A stretch of DNA of 64,000 bases from CAYGLV01 sp964351025 (GTDB taxonomy: Bacteria > Actinomycetota > Thermoleophilia > Gaiellales > Gaiellaceae), in assembly GCA_964351025.1 (NCBI GenBank), contig CAYGLV010000001.1, forward strand, positions 57,041 to 121,040. The letters are read 5' to 3'. Both the position numbers and the translations under genes were made by a program. The notes beneath the pieces are model-generated. The model saw only the letters and a program-made list of their open reading frames with translations. It did no database searches and was not told where the DNA came from. Below are positions 1 through 8,679 of the stretch, in pieces; the stretch's first letter is position 1, and each line of letters starts with the position of its first letter.

Positions 1-418
1 GGATGTCGTAGTGGGCCCCGTGATGCTCGAGCGGCTCCTTGCGGCGCAGGATCGTGCGCACGATCTCGACGTATTCGCGGGTGCGGGTGAGCGGCTTGCC
101 CCAGGCCTGTCCGTGCCAGCCCTCCGCGACCTGCGGGCCCGACGTGCCGAGGCCGAGCAGCACGCGGCCGCCGGAGAGGAGGTCGAGCGTCGCGACGGTG
201 GTCGCCGTCGCGGCGGGCGAGCGCGCCGGCATCTGCATGATCGCGGAGCCGATTCCGATCCTCTCGGTCGTCGCGGCGATCCAGGCCATCGGCGTCACCG
301 CATCGGTGCCGTAGGCCTCGGATGTCCACACGGAGTGGAAGCCGAGGCGGTCCGCCTCCTGCGCGAGGGCGACGCCGGCGACCGGGTCGTCGTAGTTCAG
401 TTGCAGGCCGAGGCGCAC
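1..418 (-). CDS. LLM-class (F420-type) flavin-dependent oxidoreductase, N-terminal part
   Basis: The gene runs off the left edge, so only about the first 139 residues are visible. They start VRLGLQLNYDDP and include SVWTSEAYGTDAVTPMAW, RIGIGSAIMQMPARSP, TVATLDLLSGGRVLLGLG and GWHGQAWGKPLTRTREYVEI. This is the N-terminal half of a luciferase-like TIM barrel. In this family such sequences in actinobacteria are usually F420-dependent, which fits with fbiC 12 kb away. The substrate cannot be told. The start is a GTG two bases from the divergent acyl-CoA dehydrogenase start; a TATGCT box lies 8 bases upstream on this strand, so the mRNA may be almost leaderless. Confidence 0.85.
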   Translation of the reverse strand, partial: MRLGLQLNYDDPVAGVALAQEADRLGFHSVWTSEAYGTDAVTPMAWIAATTERIGIGSAIMQMPARSPAATATTVATLDLLSGGRVLLGLGTSGPQVAEGWHGQAWGKPLTRTREYVEIVRTILRRKEPLEHHGAHYDI

Positions 419-419
419 G

Positions 420-1643
420 ATGTGCGAGCATACCGCTGTGAGCTCCTTCGCTCCTGCGCCCGAGGTCGCCGAGTTGCGGTCGCGCGTACGGGCGTTCATG
501 GAGGAGCACGTCTACCCGAACGAGGGGCGGCTGTTCGCGGAGGACGCCTCCTCCGACGCGTTGATCGCCGAGCTCCAGGGCAAGGCGAAGAGCGCGGGGC
601 TCTGGGCGCCGCACATCGGCCCCGAAGCCGGCGGCAGCGGCACGGGCTTCCTCGCGTATGCCTACCTCAACGAGGAGATCGGCCGCACCGTCTGGGCCCA
701 GCTCATCCTCGGCTGCCAGGCGCCGGACGCGGGCAACTCGGAGATTCTGCTCATGTTCGGCACCGAGGAGCAGAAGGAACGCTGGCTCCTCCCGCTCGTC
801 GGGGGCGAGATCCGCTCCTTCTTCTCGATGACCGAGCCCGAAGTGGCGGGCTCCGACCCGACGCTGCTGCGCTGCCGCGCCGTCCAGGAGGGCGACGAGT
901 GGGTGATCGACGGGAACAAGTGGTTCTCGTCCGGGGCGGAGGGCGCCGCCTTCGGGATCGTCATGGCCGTCACCGACCCGGACGCGCCGAAGCACGCCCG
1001 AGCGACCCAGATCATCGTCCCCGCCGAGACCCCCGGGGTCGAGGTCGTGCGCGCGACGCCGACGATGGGACACCGAGGGCGCAACTGGTCGACCCACTGC
1101 GAGGTGCGCTACACCGGCGTGCGCGTGCCGGTGGCGAACACGCTCGGGGAGCGCGGCGCCGGCTTCCGGATCGCGCAGAAGCGGCTCGGGCCGGGGCGGA
1201 TCCATCACGTCATGCGCTGGCTCGGCCAGATGCAGCGGGCCTTCGAGCTGATGTGCTCGTACTCGCTCGAGCGTGAGGCGTTCGGCGGCCCGCTTGCCGA
1301 CAAGCAGACGGTGCAGAACTGGATCGCCGACTCGGCGGCCGAGATCCAGGCCTGCCGGCTGATGACGCTCGACGCGGCGTACAAGCTCGACCGTGAGGAG
1401 GAGGCCCGCGTCGAGATCTCGCTGATCAAGTTCTACGCCGCGCGCGTCCTGCACGACGTGATCGACCGCGCGATCCAGGTCCACGGCGCGAAGGGGCTGA
1501 CCGACCTCAGCCCGCTCGGGGCGATGTACGGGATGGCCCGTGGGGCCAGGATCTACGACGGTCCCGACGAGGTGCACAAGATGGTCGTCGCGCGCCAGAT
1601 CCTGAAGGCGTTCCGCGCCGGCGGCCGCTACGAGTTCGTCTAG
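420..1643 (+). CDS. Acyl-CoA dehydrogenase (ACAD10/11-like)
   Basis: A 407-residue protein with the full acyl-CoA dehydrogenase architecture: N-terminal helical domain, middle beta domain (FFSMTEPEVAGSDPTLL, then a WVIDGNKWFSSGAEGA stretch) and C-terminal helical domain with REAFGGPLADKQTVQ and IQVHGAKGLTDLSPL. It ends in IYDGPDEVHKMVVARQIL. It should oxidise an acyl-CoA to the 2-enoyl-CoA with FAD and pass electrons to ETF. The end motif resembles the ACAD10/11 group more than short-chain butyryl-CoA dehydrogenases. I chose the ATG at 420, which has a weak GAGG six bases upstream; an in-frame GTG at 438 is a credible alternative. Confidence 0.9.
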   Translation: MCEHTAVSSFAPAPEVAELRSRVRAFMEEHVYPNEGRLFAEDASSDALIAELQGKAKSAGLWAPHIGPEAGGSGTGFLAYAYLNEEIGRTVWAQLILGCQAPDAGNSEILLMFGTEEQKERWLLPLVGGEIRSFFSMTEPEVAGSDPTLLRCRAVQEGDEWVIDGNKWFSSGAEGAAFGIVMAVTDPDAPKHARATQIIVPAETPGVEVVRATPTMGHRGRNWSTHCEVRYTGVRVPVANTLGERGAGFRIAQKRLGPGRIHHVMRWLGQMQRAFELMCSYSLEREAFGGPLADKQTVQNWIADSAAEIQACRLMTLDAAYKLDREEEARVEISLIKFYAARVLHDVIDRAIQVHGAKGLTDLSPLGAMYGMARGARIYDGPDEVHKMVVARQILKAFRAGGRYEFV

Positions 1644-2087
1644 CTAGTTGTCCTGGCGCGCGACGTAGATCGTCTTCTCGACCGTTGCGTGCGGCACGCC
1701 CTCGGCGTCCACGAGCTCTACGACGTAGCCGCGATCGATCTTGCCCTCGGCTGCCACTGCCGCCCGGATCGCGTCAAGCTCCTCGTCCTCGATCCGGAAT
1801 GTCGCGTACAGCGTCCCGCGGCCGGGGCGGCGGAAGCGGATGGAGGCCGACTTGTCCCAGACGACGTATTCCGGGCCGAGGCGGTGCATCAGCATCACCA
1901 TGTAGAAGGGGTCGACCGCGCCGTAGAGCGAGCCGCCGAAGAGCGTCCCCACGTAGTTGCGCGTCCGCCGGGTGAGGCGGAGCTTGATCCGCACCTCGCT
2001 CCAGTCGTCTGCGATGAAGACGAGGCGGCCGCCCGTGCCCCGGTAGGCGGGGAAGAGGTTGAACTTCCAGACGTCGCGCCGTCTCAC
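1644..2087 (-). CDS. DUF4442 hotdog-fold protein, possible thioesterase
   Basis: A 147-residue protein with FNLFPAYRGTGGRLVFIADD near the N-terminus, then NYVGTLFGGSLYGAVDPFYM and DKSASIRFRRPGRGTLYATF. These match the DUF4442 / PaaI-like hotdog pattern, in which the segment around GTLFGGSLYGAVDP takes the place of the thioesterase active-site loop. It is the last gene of the acyl-CoA operon, starting with a GTG whose GTGA overlaps the stop of the SDR gene. A role hydrolysing or binding an acyl-CoA is inferred from fold and context. Its stop lies immediately after that of the convergent acyl-CoA dehydrogenase. Confidence 0.8.
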   Translation of the reverse strand: MRRRDVWKFNLFPAYRGTGGRLVFIADDWSEVRIKLRLTRRTRNYVGTLFGGSLYGAVDPFYMVMLMHRLGPEYVVWDKSASIRFRRPGRGTLYATFRIEDEELDAIRAAVAAEGKIDRGYVVELVDAEGVPHATVEKTIYVARQDN

Positions 2088-2776
2088 GCGAACGGCGGCG
2101 GCGGCGCGTAGCTCTCGCCGCCCGGTCCGCGCGGCCCCGGCACCCGTGGAAAGCGGAAGTCCAGCGGCTCGCGCCCCGGCTGTACGACCCAGGCGTGGCC
2201 CGTCTCGCCGGACTCGAGCGCGAGCCAGACGGCGTCGGCGACCTCCTCCGCCGACAGCAGCGGAAAGCCGGCGGCGTCGAAGCGCGCCTTCGCCTCGGGG
2301 GCGAGCAGCGGCGTGTCGGCGATGCCGGGGCAGACGGCGTTGATCGAGATCCCGAGTCCGGCGAGCTGGGGCGCCAGCGAGCGTACGAAGCCGACGACGG
2401 CGTGCTTGGTCAGCGTGTAGACGGGGTCGTCGGGAAGCGCCGTCAGGCCCGCGAGCGAGGCGGTGGCGACGATCCGCCCGCCGCGCGGCATCACGTTCGC
2501 CAGCCGCCGCACGCCGAAGACGACGCCGTCCACGTTCACGCCGACGGCGCGCCGGTACGCCTCGTCCGACAGCGCCGCCAGGTCCGTCTCGCCGGTCACG
2601 ACCCCCGCGTTCAGGCAGGCGACGTCCACGGGCCCGATGCGCTCCCAGTGCCCGGGCTGTGTCACGTCGAAGCCCGAGACGATGTCGAGGGTCTCGACGT
2701 CGAAGCCCGCCGCGGAGAGCCGCGCGCAGATCGCCGCGCCGATCCCCGACGCTCCGCCGGTCACGATCGCCCTCAC
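2084..2776 (-). CDS. Short-chain dehydrogenase/reductase
   Basis: A 230-residue classical SDR. The cofactor motif TGGASGIGAAI is at residues ~6-16, NAGVV follows a beta strand, a Ser sits in VATASLAG, and the catalytic pair is in YTLTKHA. NAVCPGIADTPLL is the usual post-catalytic segment. It should interconvert an alcohol and a ketone with NAD(P)H; in this operon a 3-hydroxyacyl substrate is plausible but unproven. The GTG start overlaps the stop of the upstream quinone oxidoreductase gene by four bases (GTGA), so the two are likely translationally coupled. Confidence 0.88.
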   Translation of the reverse strand: MRAIVTGGASGIGAAICARLSAAGFDVETLDIVSGFDVTQPGHWERIGPVDVACLNAGVVTGETDLAALSDEAYRRAVGVNVDGVVFGVRRLANVMPRGGRIVATASLAGLTALPDDPVYTLTKHAVVGFVRSLAPQLAGLGISINAVCPGIADTPLLAPEAKARFDAAGFPLLSAEEVADAVWLALESGETGHAWVVQPGREPLDFRFPRVPGPRGPGGESYAPPPPFA

Positions 2777-3693
2777 GCCGTCAGCACGACCTTCCCGGTG
2801 CTCTTCCGCGACTCGATCAGCCGGTGCGCCTCGGAGGCCTGCTCGAGCGGGAACTCCGCGCCGACCACCGGCCGCAGCGAGCCCTGCTCCCAGAGTCGCA
2901 GCAGGTCGCGCATCGCCTCCTGCACGAGTTGCGGGCGCAGCCCCATCAGCCGGCCGAGGTAGAAGCCCTGCACGCCGATGTTGCGGCCGACGAGCAGAGC
3001 CGGGTCGAGCGCCTGCCACGGGCCGCCGGCGTAGCCGATCGCGACGGCGACGCCGAGTGGCGCGAGTGTTCTCAGGCTGTCGGCGAAGACCTGCCCGCCG
3101 ACCGGGTCGATCACGACGTCCACGCCTTCGATCTCGCCGAGCCTGTCGTAGGTCAGCACGGTCTCCGCGCCGAGCGAGCGCGGCAGCTCGAGCTTCTCCT
3201 CCGAGCCGGCCGTCGCGATCACCCTCGCGCCGAGCAGCTTCGCCACCTGCACGGCCGCCGAGCCGACCCCGCCCGCCGCCGCGTGCACGAGCACCTTCGA
3301 GCCGGGGTGGATCGTCACCTGGCGCGTGAGCGGGATCCACGCGGTGAGGAAGGCCATCATGAACGCCGCGCCCTCCGCGAAGCTCGCCTGCTCGGGCAGC
3401 GGGAACAGCCACTGCTCGTCCACCGCCGCCCATTCGGCGTATCCGCCTCCGCTCGCGCGCGTCATTCCGAGCACGCGCCGGCCGTCCAGCTCGCCCGCGA
3501 CCTCCGACCCGAGCACGGTCGGCAGCGGCGGCGCCTGCGGATACCGCCCGACCCGCACGAGCACGTCCATGAAGTTGATCCCGCAGGCTCTGACGCGCAC
3601 GAGCTTCTGTCCGGCTTGAGCCTCCGGCTCCGGCACGTCGCGCACGAGGAGCTGCTCCGGGGGCCCCGTTTCTGCGAGGACGACCGCTCTCAC
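2773..3693 (-). CDS. Zinc-independent MDR oxidoreductase, NADPH:quinone reductase-like
   Basis: A 306-residue medium-chain dehydrogenase/reductase. It opens VRAVVLAETGPPEQLLVRDV, has the GroES-like segment with CGINFMDVLVRVGRYP and the Rossmann motif HAAAGGVGSAAVQVAKLLGA, and ends STGKVVLTA. No structural zinc cysteine cluster is visible, which places it with quinone oxidoreductases and enoyl reductases rather than alcohol dehydrogenases. It sits between an acyl-CoA ligase and an SDR with GTGA overlaps at both ends. A 2-enoyl-thioester reductase role is an alternative to quinone reduction. Confidence 0.85.
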   Translation of the reverse strand: MRAVVLAETGPPEQLLVRDVPEPEAQAGQKLVRVRACGINFMDVLVRVGRYPQAPPLPTVLGSEVAGELDGRRVLGMTRASGGGYAEWAAVDEQWLFPLPEQASFAEGAAFMMAFLTAWIPLTRQVTIHPGSKVLVHAAAGGVGSAAVQVAKLLGARVIATAGSEEKLELPRSLGAETVLTYDRLGEIEGVDVVIDPVGGQVFADSLRTLAPLGVAVAIGYAGGPWQALDPALLVGRNIGVQGFYLGRLMGLRPQLVQEAMRDLLRLWEQGSLRPVVGAEFPLEQASEAHRLIESRKSTGKVVLTA

Positions 3694-5315
3694 GGGGCGC
3701 CGGCGCCGCCCGCCTCGCCGGCGAACATCTCCCGCAACGCCGTCTTCTTGAACTTGCCCACGGCCGTCTTCGGGATCTCGGCAACGAACTCGATCCGCTC
3801 CGGCAGCCACCACTTGGCGAACTCGCGCCCGAGGTGGTCGCGCAGCTCGTCGGCCGTCGTGCTGGCGCCCTCCTTCAGTACGACGACCGCCATCGGCCGC
3901 TCGGCCCACTTCTCGTCGGGGATCGCGATCACCGCCGACTCGGCCACGGCCGGGTGAGCCATCAGCGAGTTCTCGAGCGCGACGGACGAGATCCACTCGC
4001 CGCCCGACTTGATCACGTCCTTCGTGCGGTCCGCGATCTCGATGCAGCCTCGTCCGTCGATCGTGACGATGTCGCCGGTACGGAACCAGTTGTCGTCCGT
4101 CCAGCGGTCGGCGGAGTCGGGAGAGTCGTAGTACGCGGAGGCGACCCACGGCCCGCGCACCTCCAGCTCGCCCAGGGACTGCCCGTCCCAGGGCACGAGT
4201 CCCTCTGCGCCCCGCGCGCGGATCTCGACGAGCGCCGCGGGAAGACCCTGCTTGGCGCGGAAGCGGTATTGCTCGTCCAGCGGTGCGTCCTGGAGGTCGC
4301 TCGTCAGCTCGGCGACGGTGCCGAGCGGGCTCATCTCGGTCATGCCCCAGGCCTGGATGACCTTCAGCCCGTGGCGCTCCTGGAAGCCCTCGATCATCGC
4401 GCGCGGCGCCGCCGAGCCGCCGACGATCATCCCGCGCAGCGAGGACAGGTCGTACTTGCCGGGCTCCGCGTCGAGCACCTGCAGGATGCCGAGCCAGATC
4501 GTCGGCACGCCGGCGGTGACCGTCACCTTCTCCTGCTCGAACGCCTCGAGCAGCGACGGCGGGTCGAGGAAGGGCCCGGGGAACACCTGCTTGGCGCCGA
4601 CGAAGGTGCACGTGAACGGGAAGCCCCACGCGTTCGCATGGAACATCGGCACGACCGGCAGCGTCGTGTCGGACTCCTGGAGCGAGAGCGCCCCGGCCAT
4701 GCCCGAGACGATCGAGTGCAGGACGATGCCGCGGTGCGAGTAGAGCACGGCTTTCGGCACCCCCGTCGTGCCGCTCGTGTAGCACATGGCCGCCGCCTCG
4801 CGCTCGCCGATCTCGGGCTCGGACCACTCGTCCTCGGCGGCCGTGGCGAGCAGCTCCTCGTAGCCGATCGCGCCGTCCGGGACGTTGTCTCCGATCACGA
4901 TCACGTGCTCGATCGTCGTCGCCCGGTCCTTGAACGAGCCCCAGATCGGGAGCAGTGACTCGTCCACGATCAGGAAGCGATCGCCGGCGTGGTTGGCGAT
5001 GTAGGTGAGGTCGTTCGCGTGGAGGCGGAGATTGAGCGTGTGGACGACCCCGCCTGCGCACGGGACGCCGAGGTAGGTCTCGAGGTGCTGGTAGTGGTTC
5101 CAGCAGAGAGTGGCGACGCGGTCGCCGCGCTGCAGGCCGAGCTTGCCGAGCGCCATGCCCAGCTGCTTGGCGCGCGCGGCCATGTCCGTGTACGTGTAGC
5201 GGTGGAAGCTGCGGTCCGGGAGGCGGGTGACGATCTCCTTGCCGGGAAACAGCTGCTCGCCCCGCCGCAGGATCGCGTGCAAGTTGAGCGGGAAGTCCAT
5301 GATCAGGCCGTCCAT
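3690..5315 (-). CDS. Acyl-CoA synthetase (AMP-binding, FadD/AlkK-like)
   Basis: A 541-residue ANL-superfamily ligase. Visible motifs are the P-loop YTSGTTGVPKAV, IQAWGMTEMSPLGT, WFRTGDIVTIDGRG, KDVIKSGGEWISS and a C-terminal catalytic lysine in KTAVGKFKKTAL. It activates a carboxylic acid with ATP to the acyl-adenylate and then forms the CoA ester. Chain length cannot be read, but the sequence resembles medium/long-chain ligases. The chosen ATG has a strong GGAGGA-type ribosome site 5-10 bases upstream; a second in-frame ATG lies five codons in. It is in the middle of the acyl-CoA operon, 67 bases after the short acyl-CoA dehydrogenase gene. Confidence 0.92.
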   Translation of the reverse strand: MDGLIMDFPLNLHAILRRGEQLFPGKEIVTRLPDRSFHRYTYTDMAARAKQLGMALGKLGLQRGDRVATLCWNHYQHLETYLGVPCAGGVVHTLNLRLHANDLTYIANHAGDRFLIVDESLLPIWGSFKDRATTIEHVIVIGDNVPDGAIGYEELLATAAEDEWSEPEIGEREAAAMCYTSGTTGVPKAVLYSHRGIVLHSIVSGMAGALSLQESDTTLPVVPMFHANAWGFPFTCTFVGAKQVFPGPFLDPPSLLEAFEQEKVTVTAGVPTIWLGILQVLDAEPGKYDLSSLRGMIVGGSAAPRAMIEGFQERHGLKVIQAWGMTEMSPLGTVAELTSDLQDAPLDEQYRFRAKQGLPAALVEIRARGAEGLVPWDGQSLGELEVRGPWVASAYYDSPDSADRWTDDNWFRTGDIVTIDGRGCIEIADRTKDVIKSGGEWISSVALENSLMAHPAVAESAVIAIPDEKWAERPMAVVVLKEGASTTADELRDHLGREFAKWWLPERIEFVAEIPKTAVGKFKKTALREMFAGEAGGAGAP

Positions 5316-5382
5316 CTGTCCTCCTCCTCGTCGCGGGCCACGGGCGGATGGTGATTCGCCGTCGCCCGGAGCGTAAGCGTCA

Positions 5383-6300
5383 TCAGTCGAGCAGCGCCAC
5401 CGCCACCTCGGCCCGCAGCGCCCCCGAGGAGCGGTCGTAGGCCCCGATCCAGAGGGCGCGCTTGTAGAGCCGATGCAGCACGTGCTCCCAGGTGAAACCG
5501 GTGCCGCCGTGCACCTGGATCGACCGTTCGCAGGCGGCGACGGCCGCTTCGGCCGCGTAGGCCTTGGCCGCGGCGCACGCGGTCTCGGCCTGCTCGTCAC
5601 CCTCGGCGACGCACCATGCAGCCCAGAGGGAGAGCGAGCGGGCGAGCTCAACCTCCGCGAACGTGTCGGCGAGCGGGTGCGAGATCGCCTGGTAGATCCC
5701 GATCGGCTTCCCGAACTGCTCGCGCGTGGAGGCGTGCTCGACGCCCAGCTCGAGCGCGCGCCGGGCGACGCCGCAGGCCTCGAGCGCAAGCGCGGCGCGG
5801 CCGCGGCGGCGGATCTCGGGCAGCAGCTCCGGCCCTGCCAGCCGCCGCGTGGTCTCGCCTCCGACGAGCCGTCCGAGCGGGCGGGTCTCGTCGGTCGTCG
5901 CCAGCACCTGCCGCTCGGCGCCCTCGAGCTCCCAGACGCCGTCGTCCCTGACCACGGCGATGCGGCTCGCCGTGTCGAGAGCCGGGACGAGCGGCCCGGT
6001 CGCGAGCGTCCAGCTCGTCTCGCCTGCGGCGACCTCCGCCTGCAAGTCGGGCGGGAGCGCCGGCACGGTCAGGGCCATGGTGGAGAAGAACGGGCCGCGG
6101 TAGAGCGCGCGTCCGAGCTCCTCGTGCAGGATCGCCTCCTCGAGGAAGCCGAGCCCGGCGCCGCCCGCCTCCTCGGGCACCGACACACCGGTCCAGCCGA
6201 GGTCGGCCAGCTGCTGCCACGACGCCTCGGGCGTTCCCTCGAGGAAGGAGCGCGCCTGGCTGCGCAGCTCCTCCTGCTCGGGCGTGGGCGTGAAGTCCAT
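5383..6300 (-). CDS. Acyl-CoA dehydrogenase-like subunit lacking the usual catalytic Glu motif
   Basis: A 305-residue protein, shorter than the ~380-400 typical of the family. The N-terminal PEQEELRSQARSFLEG, WTGVSVPEEAGGAGLGFLEE and STREQFGKPIGIYQAISH are recognisable. The end reads RALWIGAYDRSSGALR, where active dehydrogenases usually have Y-E-G-T-x-E-I-x-R. The TGATG junction with the next dehydrogenase suggests a fixed pair. In actinobacterial steroid catabolism such pairs form alpha2-beta2 enzymes in which only one subunit carries the base, and I infer the same here. Confidence 0.85.
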   Translation of the reverse strand: MDFTPTPEQEELRSQARSFLEGTPEASWQQLADLGWTGVSVPEEAGGAGLGFLEEAILHEELGRALYRGPFFSTMALTVPALPPDLQAEVAAGETSWTLATGPLVPALDTASRIAVVRDDGVWELEGAERQVLATTDETRPLGRLVGGETTRRLAGPELLPEIRRRGRAALALEACGVARRALELGVEHASTREQFGKPIGIYQAISHPLADTFAEVELARSLSLWAAWCVAEGDEQAETACAAAKAYAAEAAVAACERSIQVHGGTGFTWEHVLHRLYKRALWIGAYDRSSGALRAEVAVALLD

Positions 6301-7457
6301 CAGCGGCCCCTCGGCAGGCCGAGCACGCGCTCGGCGACGATGGTGCGGAGGATCTCCGAGGTGCCGGCCTCGATCGTGTTGCCGCGGCTCCTGAGCTGGT
6401 GCCACTGCCAGTAGCCGCCGGCCGGCGCGTCGTCGTCGAAGAGCGGCGCCTCGGGGCCGAGCAGCTCGAGCGCGAGCTTCGTCAGGCGCTGGTTCGCCTC
6501 CGACCAGACGAGCTTGGAGACCGACCCCTCGGGGCCCGGCGTGCCCGTCTTCATCAGCTGCGAGAGCGCGCGGTAGTTCGTGTAGCGGAGCGCCTGAAGC
6601 TCGATCCAGAGCTGCGCGATGCGGTCGCGCTGGATGGCGTCGGCGCCGCGCTCCCGTGCGAGCGCGATCAGCTTGCGCAGTGAGACCTCGAGCACGGCCG
6701 TGAGCGAGAAGCCCATCGTTCCGCGCTCGTGGAGGAGCGTCGTCATCGCGACCTGCCAGCCGCCGCCGATCTCGCCGAGCACGTTCTCGACCGGTATCTC
6801 GACGTCGGTGAAGAAGATCTCGTTGAACTCGGACTCGCCGGTGATCTGGCGCAGCCCGCGCACCTCGACGCCGGGCGCGCGCATGTCGGCGATGAGGTAC
6901 GTGAGGCCCTTGTGGCCCTGCGAGGCCGGGTCGGAGCGCGTGACGATGATGCAGAAGTCGGCGATGTGCGCGTAGCTCGACCAGACCTTCTGGCCGTTGA
7001 CGACGAAGTGGTCGCCGCGCAGCTCGGCGGCGCAGCGAACCGCGGCGAGATCGGAGCCCGCGTCCGGCTCGGAGAACCCCTGGCACCAGATCTCGTCGGC
7101 GGAGAGGATGTTCGCCAGGTAGCGCGCTTTCTGGGCCTCGGTGCCGTGCACGATGATCGTCGGCCCGGCCATGCCGAGGCCGATCACGCCGATGTGCCCG
7201 GGCGCCTCGGCACGCGCCATCTCCTCGAGGAAGATCGCCTGGTGGCTGTACGGCGCGCTCTGTCCGCCGTGCTCCTCGGGCCACGTGAGCCCGATGTAGC
7301 CCGCGTCGTAGAGCTGGCGGCTCCACTCGCGGCCGAACTCCTCGAAGCGCCGCGCGCCGCCGCGCAGCCCCTGCAGCTCGCCGGTCAGGTTCGCTGCGAT
7401 CCAGGCGCGCAGCCCCGCACGGAACTCGGCCTCGGCGGGGGTGTCGCGCAGGTCCAC
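6300..7457 (-). CDS. Acyl-CoA dehydrogenase (catalytic partner)
   Basis: A 385-residue dehydrogenase with all the expected blocks: WPEEHGGQSAPYSHQAIFLE, CQGFSEPDAGSDLAAVRC, NGQKVWSSYAHIADFCIIVT, and a C-terminal RSRGNTIEAGTSEILRTIVA that keeps the Glu/Ser-Glu-Ile pattern missing in the neighbouring short subunit. It is the first gene of the six-gene acyl-CoA operon, starts with GTG and joins the next gene through TGATG. FAD-dependent alpha,beta-dehydrogenation of an acyl-CoA is well supported; the substrate is not known. Confidence 0.9.
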   Translation of the reverse strand: MDLRDTPAEAEFRAGLRAWIAANLTGELQGLRGGARRFEEFGREWSRQLYDAGYIGLTWPEEHGGQSAPYSHQAIFLEEMARAEAPGHIGVIGLGMAGPTIIVHGTEAQKARYLANILSADEIWCQGFSEPDAGSDLAAVRCAAELRGDHFVVNGQKVWSSYAHIADFCIIVTRSDPASQGHKGLTYLIADMRAPGVEVRGLRQITGESEFNEIFFTDVEIPVENVLGEIGGGWQVAMTTLLHERGTMGFSLTAVLEVSLRKLIALARERGADAIQRDRIAQLWIELQALRYTNYRALSQLMKTGTPGPEGSVSKLVWSEANQRLTKLALELLGPEAPLFDDDAPAGGYWQWHQLRSRGNTIEAGTSEILRTIVAERVLGLPRGR

Positions 7458-7466
7458 AGAGCGACT

Positions 7467-7928
7467 CTACTCCGCCGCGCCCACCGCGCGGAAGAGCGAC
7501 GCCGTCTCGATCTCGAAGACGGCGTGCGGCGTTCCGGCAGCACACCAGACACGCTCGAACCGGCGCAACGACTCGTCCACGATCGTGCGCAGCCGCCGGT
7601 CGTGGCCGAGCGGCGGCACGCCGCCCACGGCGAACCCCGTCGCCTCGCGCACCTCGGCGGCGCTTGCGCGTCGCAGCCCCAGCTCCTCGGCCGGCACCTG
7701 CCGATCGCCCGCCCAGAGGCACACCACTGCGTCTCCGCGCCCGTCCACGAACACGAGCGACTTGACGATCTGCCCCAGAGTGCACCCGCACGCTGCCGCC
7801 GCCTCGGCTGCGGTGCGGGTCGAATCGGACAGGACGCGGACTTCGACCTCCAGCTCGAGCTCCCGCAGTCGCTCCTGAACTTTCGCCGCGGTCGGGTGTC
7901 CGCCGGGGGTCTCCGTTGCCTCGGCCAC
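7467..7928 (-). CDS. YbaK/ProX-type aminoacyl-tRNA deacylase
   Basis: A 153-residue protein of the YbaK / prolyl-tRNA synthetase associated domain family. TAAEAAAACGCTLGQIVKSL carries the conserved lysine, VCLWAGDRQVPAEELG follows, and ATGFAVGGVPPLGHD is the G-x-x-P-P-x-G signature. Family members hydrolyse mischarged tRNA (for example Cys-tRNA-Pro) in trans. It is divergent from livG with only 16 bases between the starts, and its own TAAGCT box lies exactly six bases before the GTG, suggesting a leaderless transcript. Confidence 0.85.
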   Translation of the reverse strand: MAEATETPGGHPTAAKVQERLRELELEVEVRVLSDSTRTAAEAAAACGCTLGQIVKSLVFVDGRGDAVVCLWAGDRQVPAEELGLRRASAAEVREATGFAVGGVPPLGHDRRLRTIVDESLRRFERVWCAAGTPHAVFEIETASLFRAVGAAE

Positions 7929-7934
7929 CTGCGC

Positions 7935-7940
7935 AGCTTA
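7935..7940 (-). promoter_or_regulatory. -10 box for a leaderless ybaK-type transcript
   Basis: TAAGCT is followed by six bases and then the GTG start at 7928. A transcript starting the usual 6-7 bases after the box would begin at or next to the start codon. No ribosome-binding site is present. This is one of a series of identical arrangements in the window. Confidence 0.5.
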
Positions 7941-7944
7941 GGGT

Positions 7945-8679
7945 ATGGCGCTCATGGCGCTTCTCTCCGTGCGCAATGTCACGCGGCGCTTCGGCGGCAT
8001 TCTCGCCCTCGACGCCGTCGGCTTCGACGTCGAGGAGGGCGAGATCCACGGGCTGATCGGCCCGAACGGCGCCGGCAAGACGACGCTCTTCAACGTCGTC
8101 ACGAGCCTCTACAAGCCGGACGAGGGCGAGATCGACTTCGCGGGCGAGAGCCTCCTGCGCACGCCGACGCACCAGATCGTCAAGCGCGGGATCGCCCGCA
8201 CTTTTCAGAACATCAACCTCTTCAAGACGATGACCGTGCTCGACAACGTCCTCGTCGGTGCGCACTCACGGCGGGACGCGGGCGAGAGCGAGGCGCTGGA
8301 GGTCATCGAGTACGTCGGGCTCGGCGCGCGGGCTTCGTTCCCGGCTGCCGGGCTGCCCTACGGGACGCAGAAGCGCGTCGAGCTGGCGCGTGCCCTCGCC
8401 GCGCGGCCGCGCCTGCTCCTGCTCGACGAGCCGGCGGGCGGCCTCAACCACGAGGAGGTCGAGGATCTCGGTGAGTTCATCAAGCAGATCAGAGACGACT
8501 TCAAGCTCACGGTGCTGCTCGTCGAGCACCACATGAACCTCGTGATGGCGATCTCCGACCACGTGCACGTTCTGAACTTCGGCCGCAAGATCGCAGGCGG
8601 GGCTCCCGCCGATGTACAGGCCGATCCGGCCGTGATCGAGGCCTACCTCGGGGCCGAGGAAGAGGGGAGCGAGGCCTAG
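7945..8679 (+). CDS. livG: Branched-chain amino acid-type ABC transporter ATPase LivG (system 1)
   Basis: A 244-residue ATPase. Walker A is GPNGAGKTTLF, the LivG-specific RGIARTFQNINLFKTMTVLDN follows, an atypical signature LPYGTQKRVELARAL replaces LSGGQ, and Walker B is LLLLDEPAGGL with the H-loop in LLVEHHMNLVM. It powers import through LivHM, encoded just downstream. The first ATG at 7945 has no ribosome site; an ATG at 7954 is equally possible. The next gene begins right at its stop. The substrate is uncertain, because this family also moves amides, urea and aromatic acids. Confidence 0.9.
   Translation: MALMALLSVRNVTRRFGGILALDAVGFDVEEGEIHGLIGPNGAGKTTLFNVVTSLYKPDEGEIDFAGESLLRTPTHQIVKRGIARTFQNINLFKTMTVLDNVLVGAHSRRDAGESEALEVIEYVGLGARASFPAAGLPYGTQKRVELARALAARPRLLLLDEPAGGLNHEEVEDLGEFIKQIRDDFKLTVLLVEHHMNLVMAISDHVHVLNFGRKIAGGAPADVQADPAVIEAYLGAEEEGSEA

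Noticed and set aside
11..1276. Long plus-strand frame of 421 codons over the oxidoreductase and dehydrogenase genes
   Set aside because: It is an Arg-rich shadow frame of two well-supported genes; GC-rich coding DNA gives long open alternative frames. Many similar frames across the window were discarded for the same reason.
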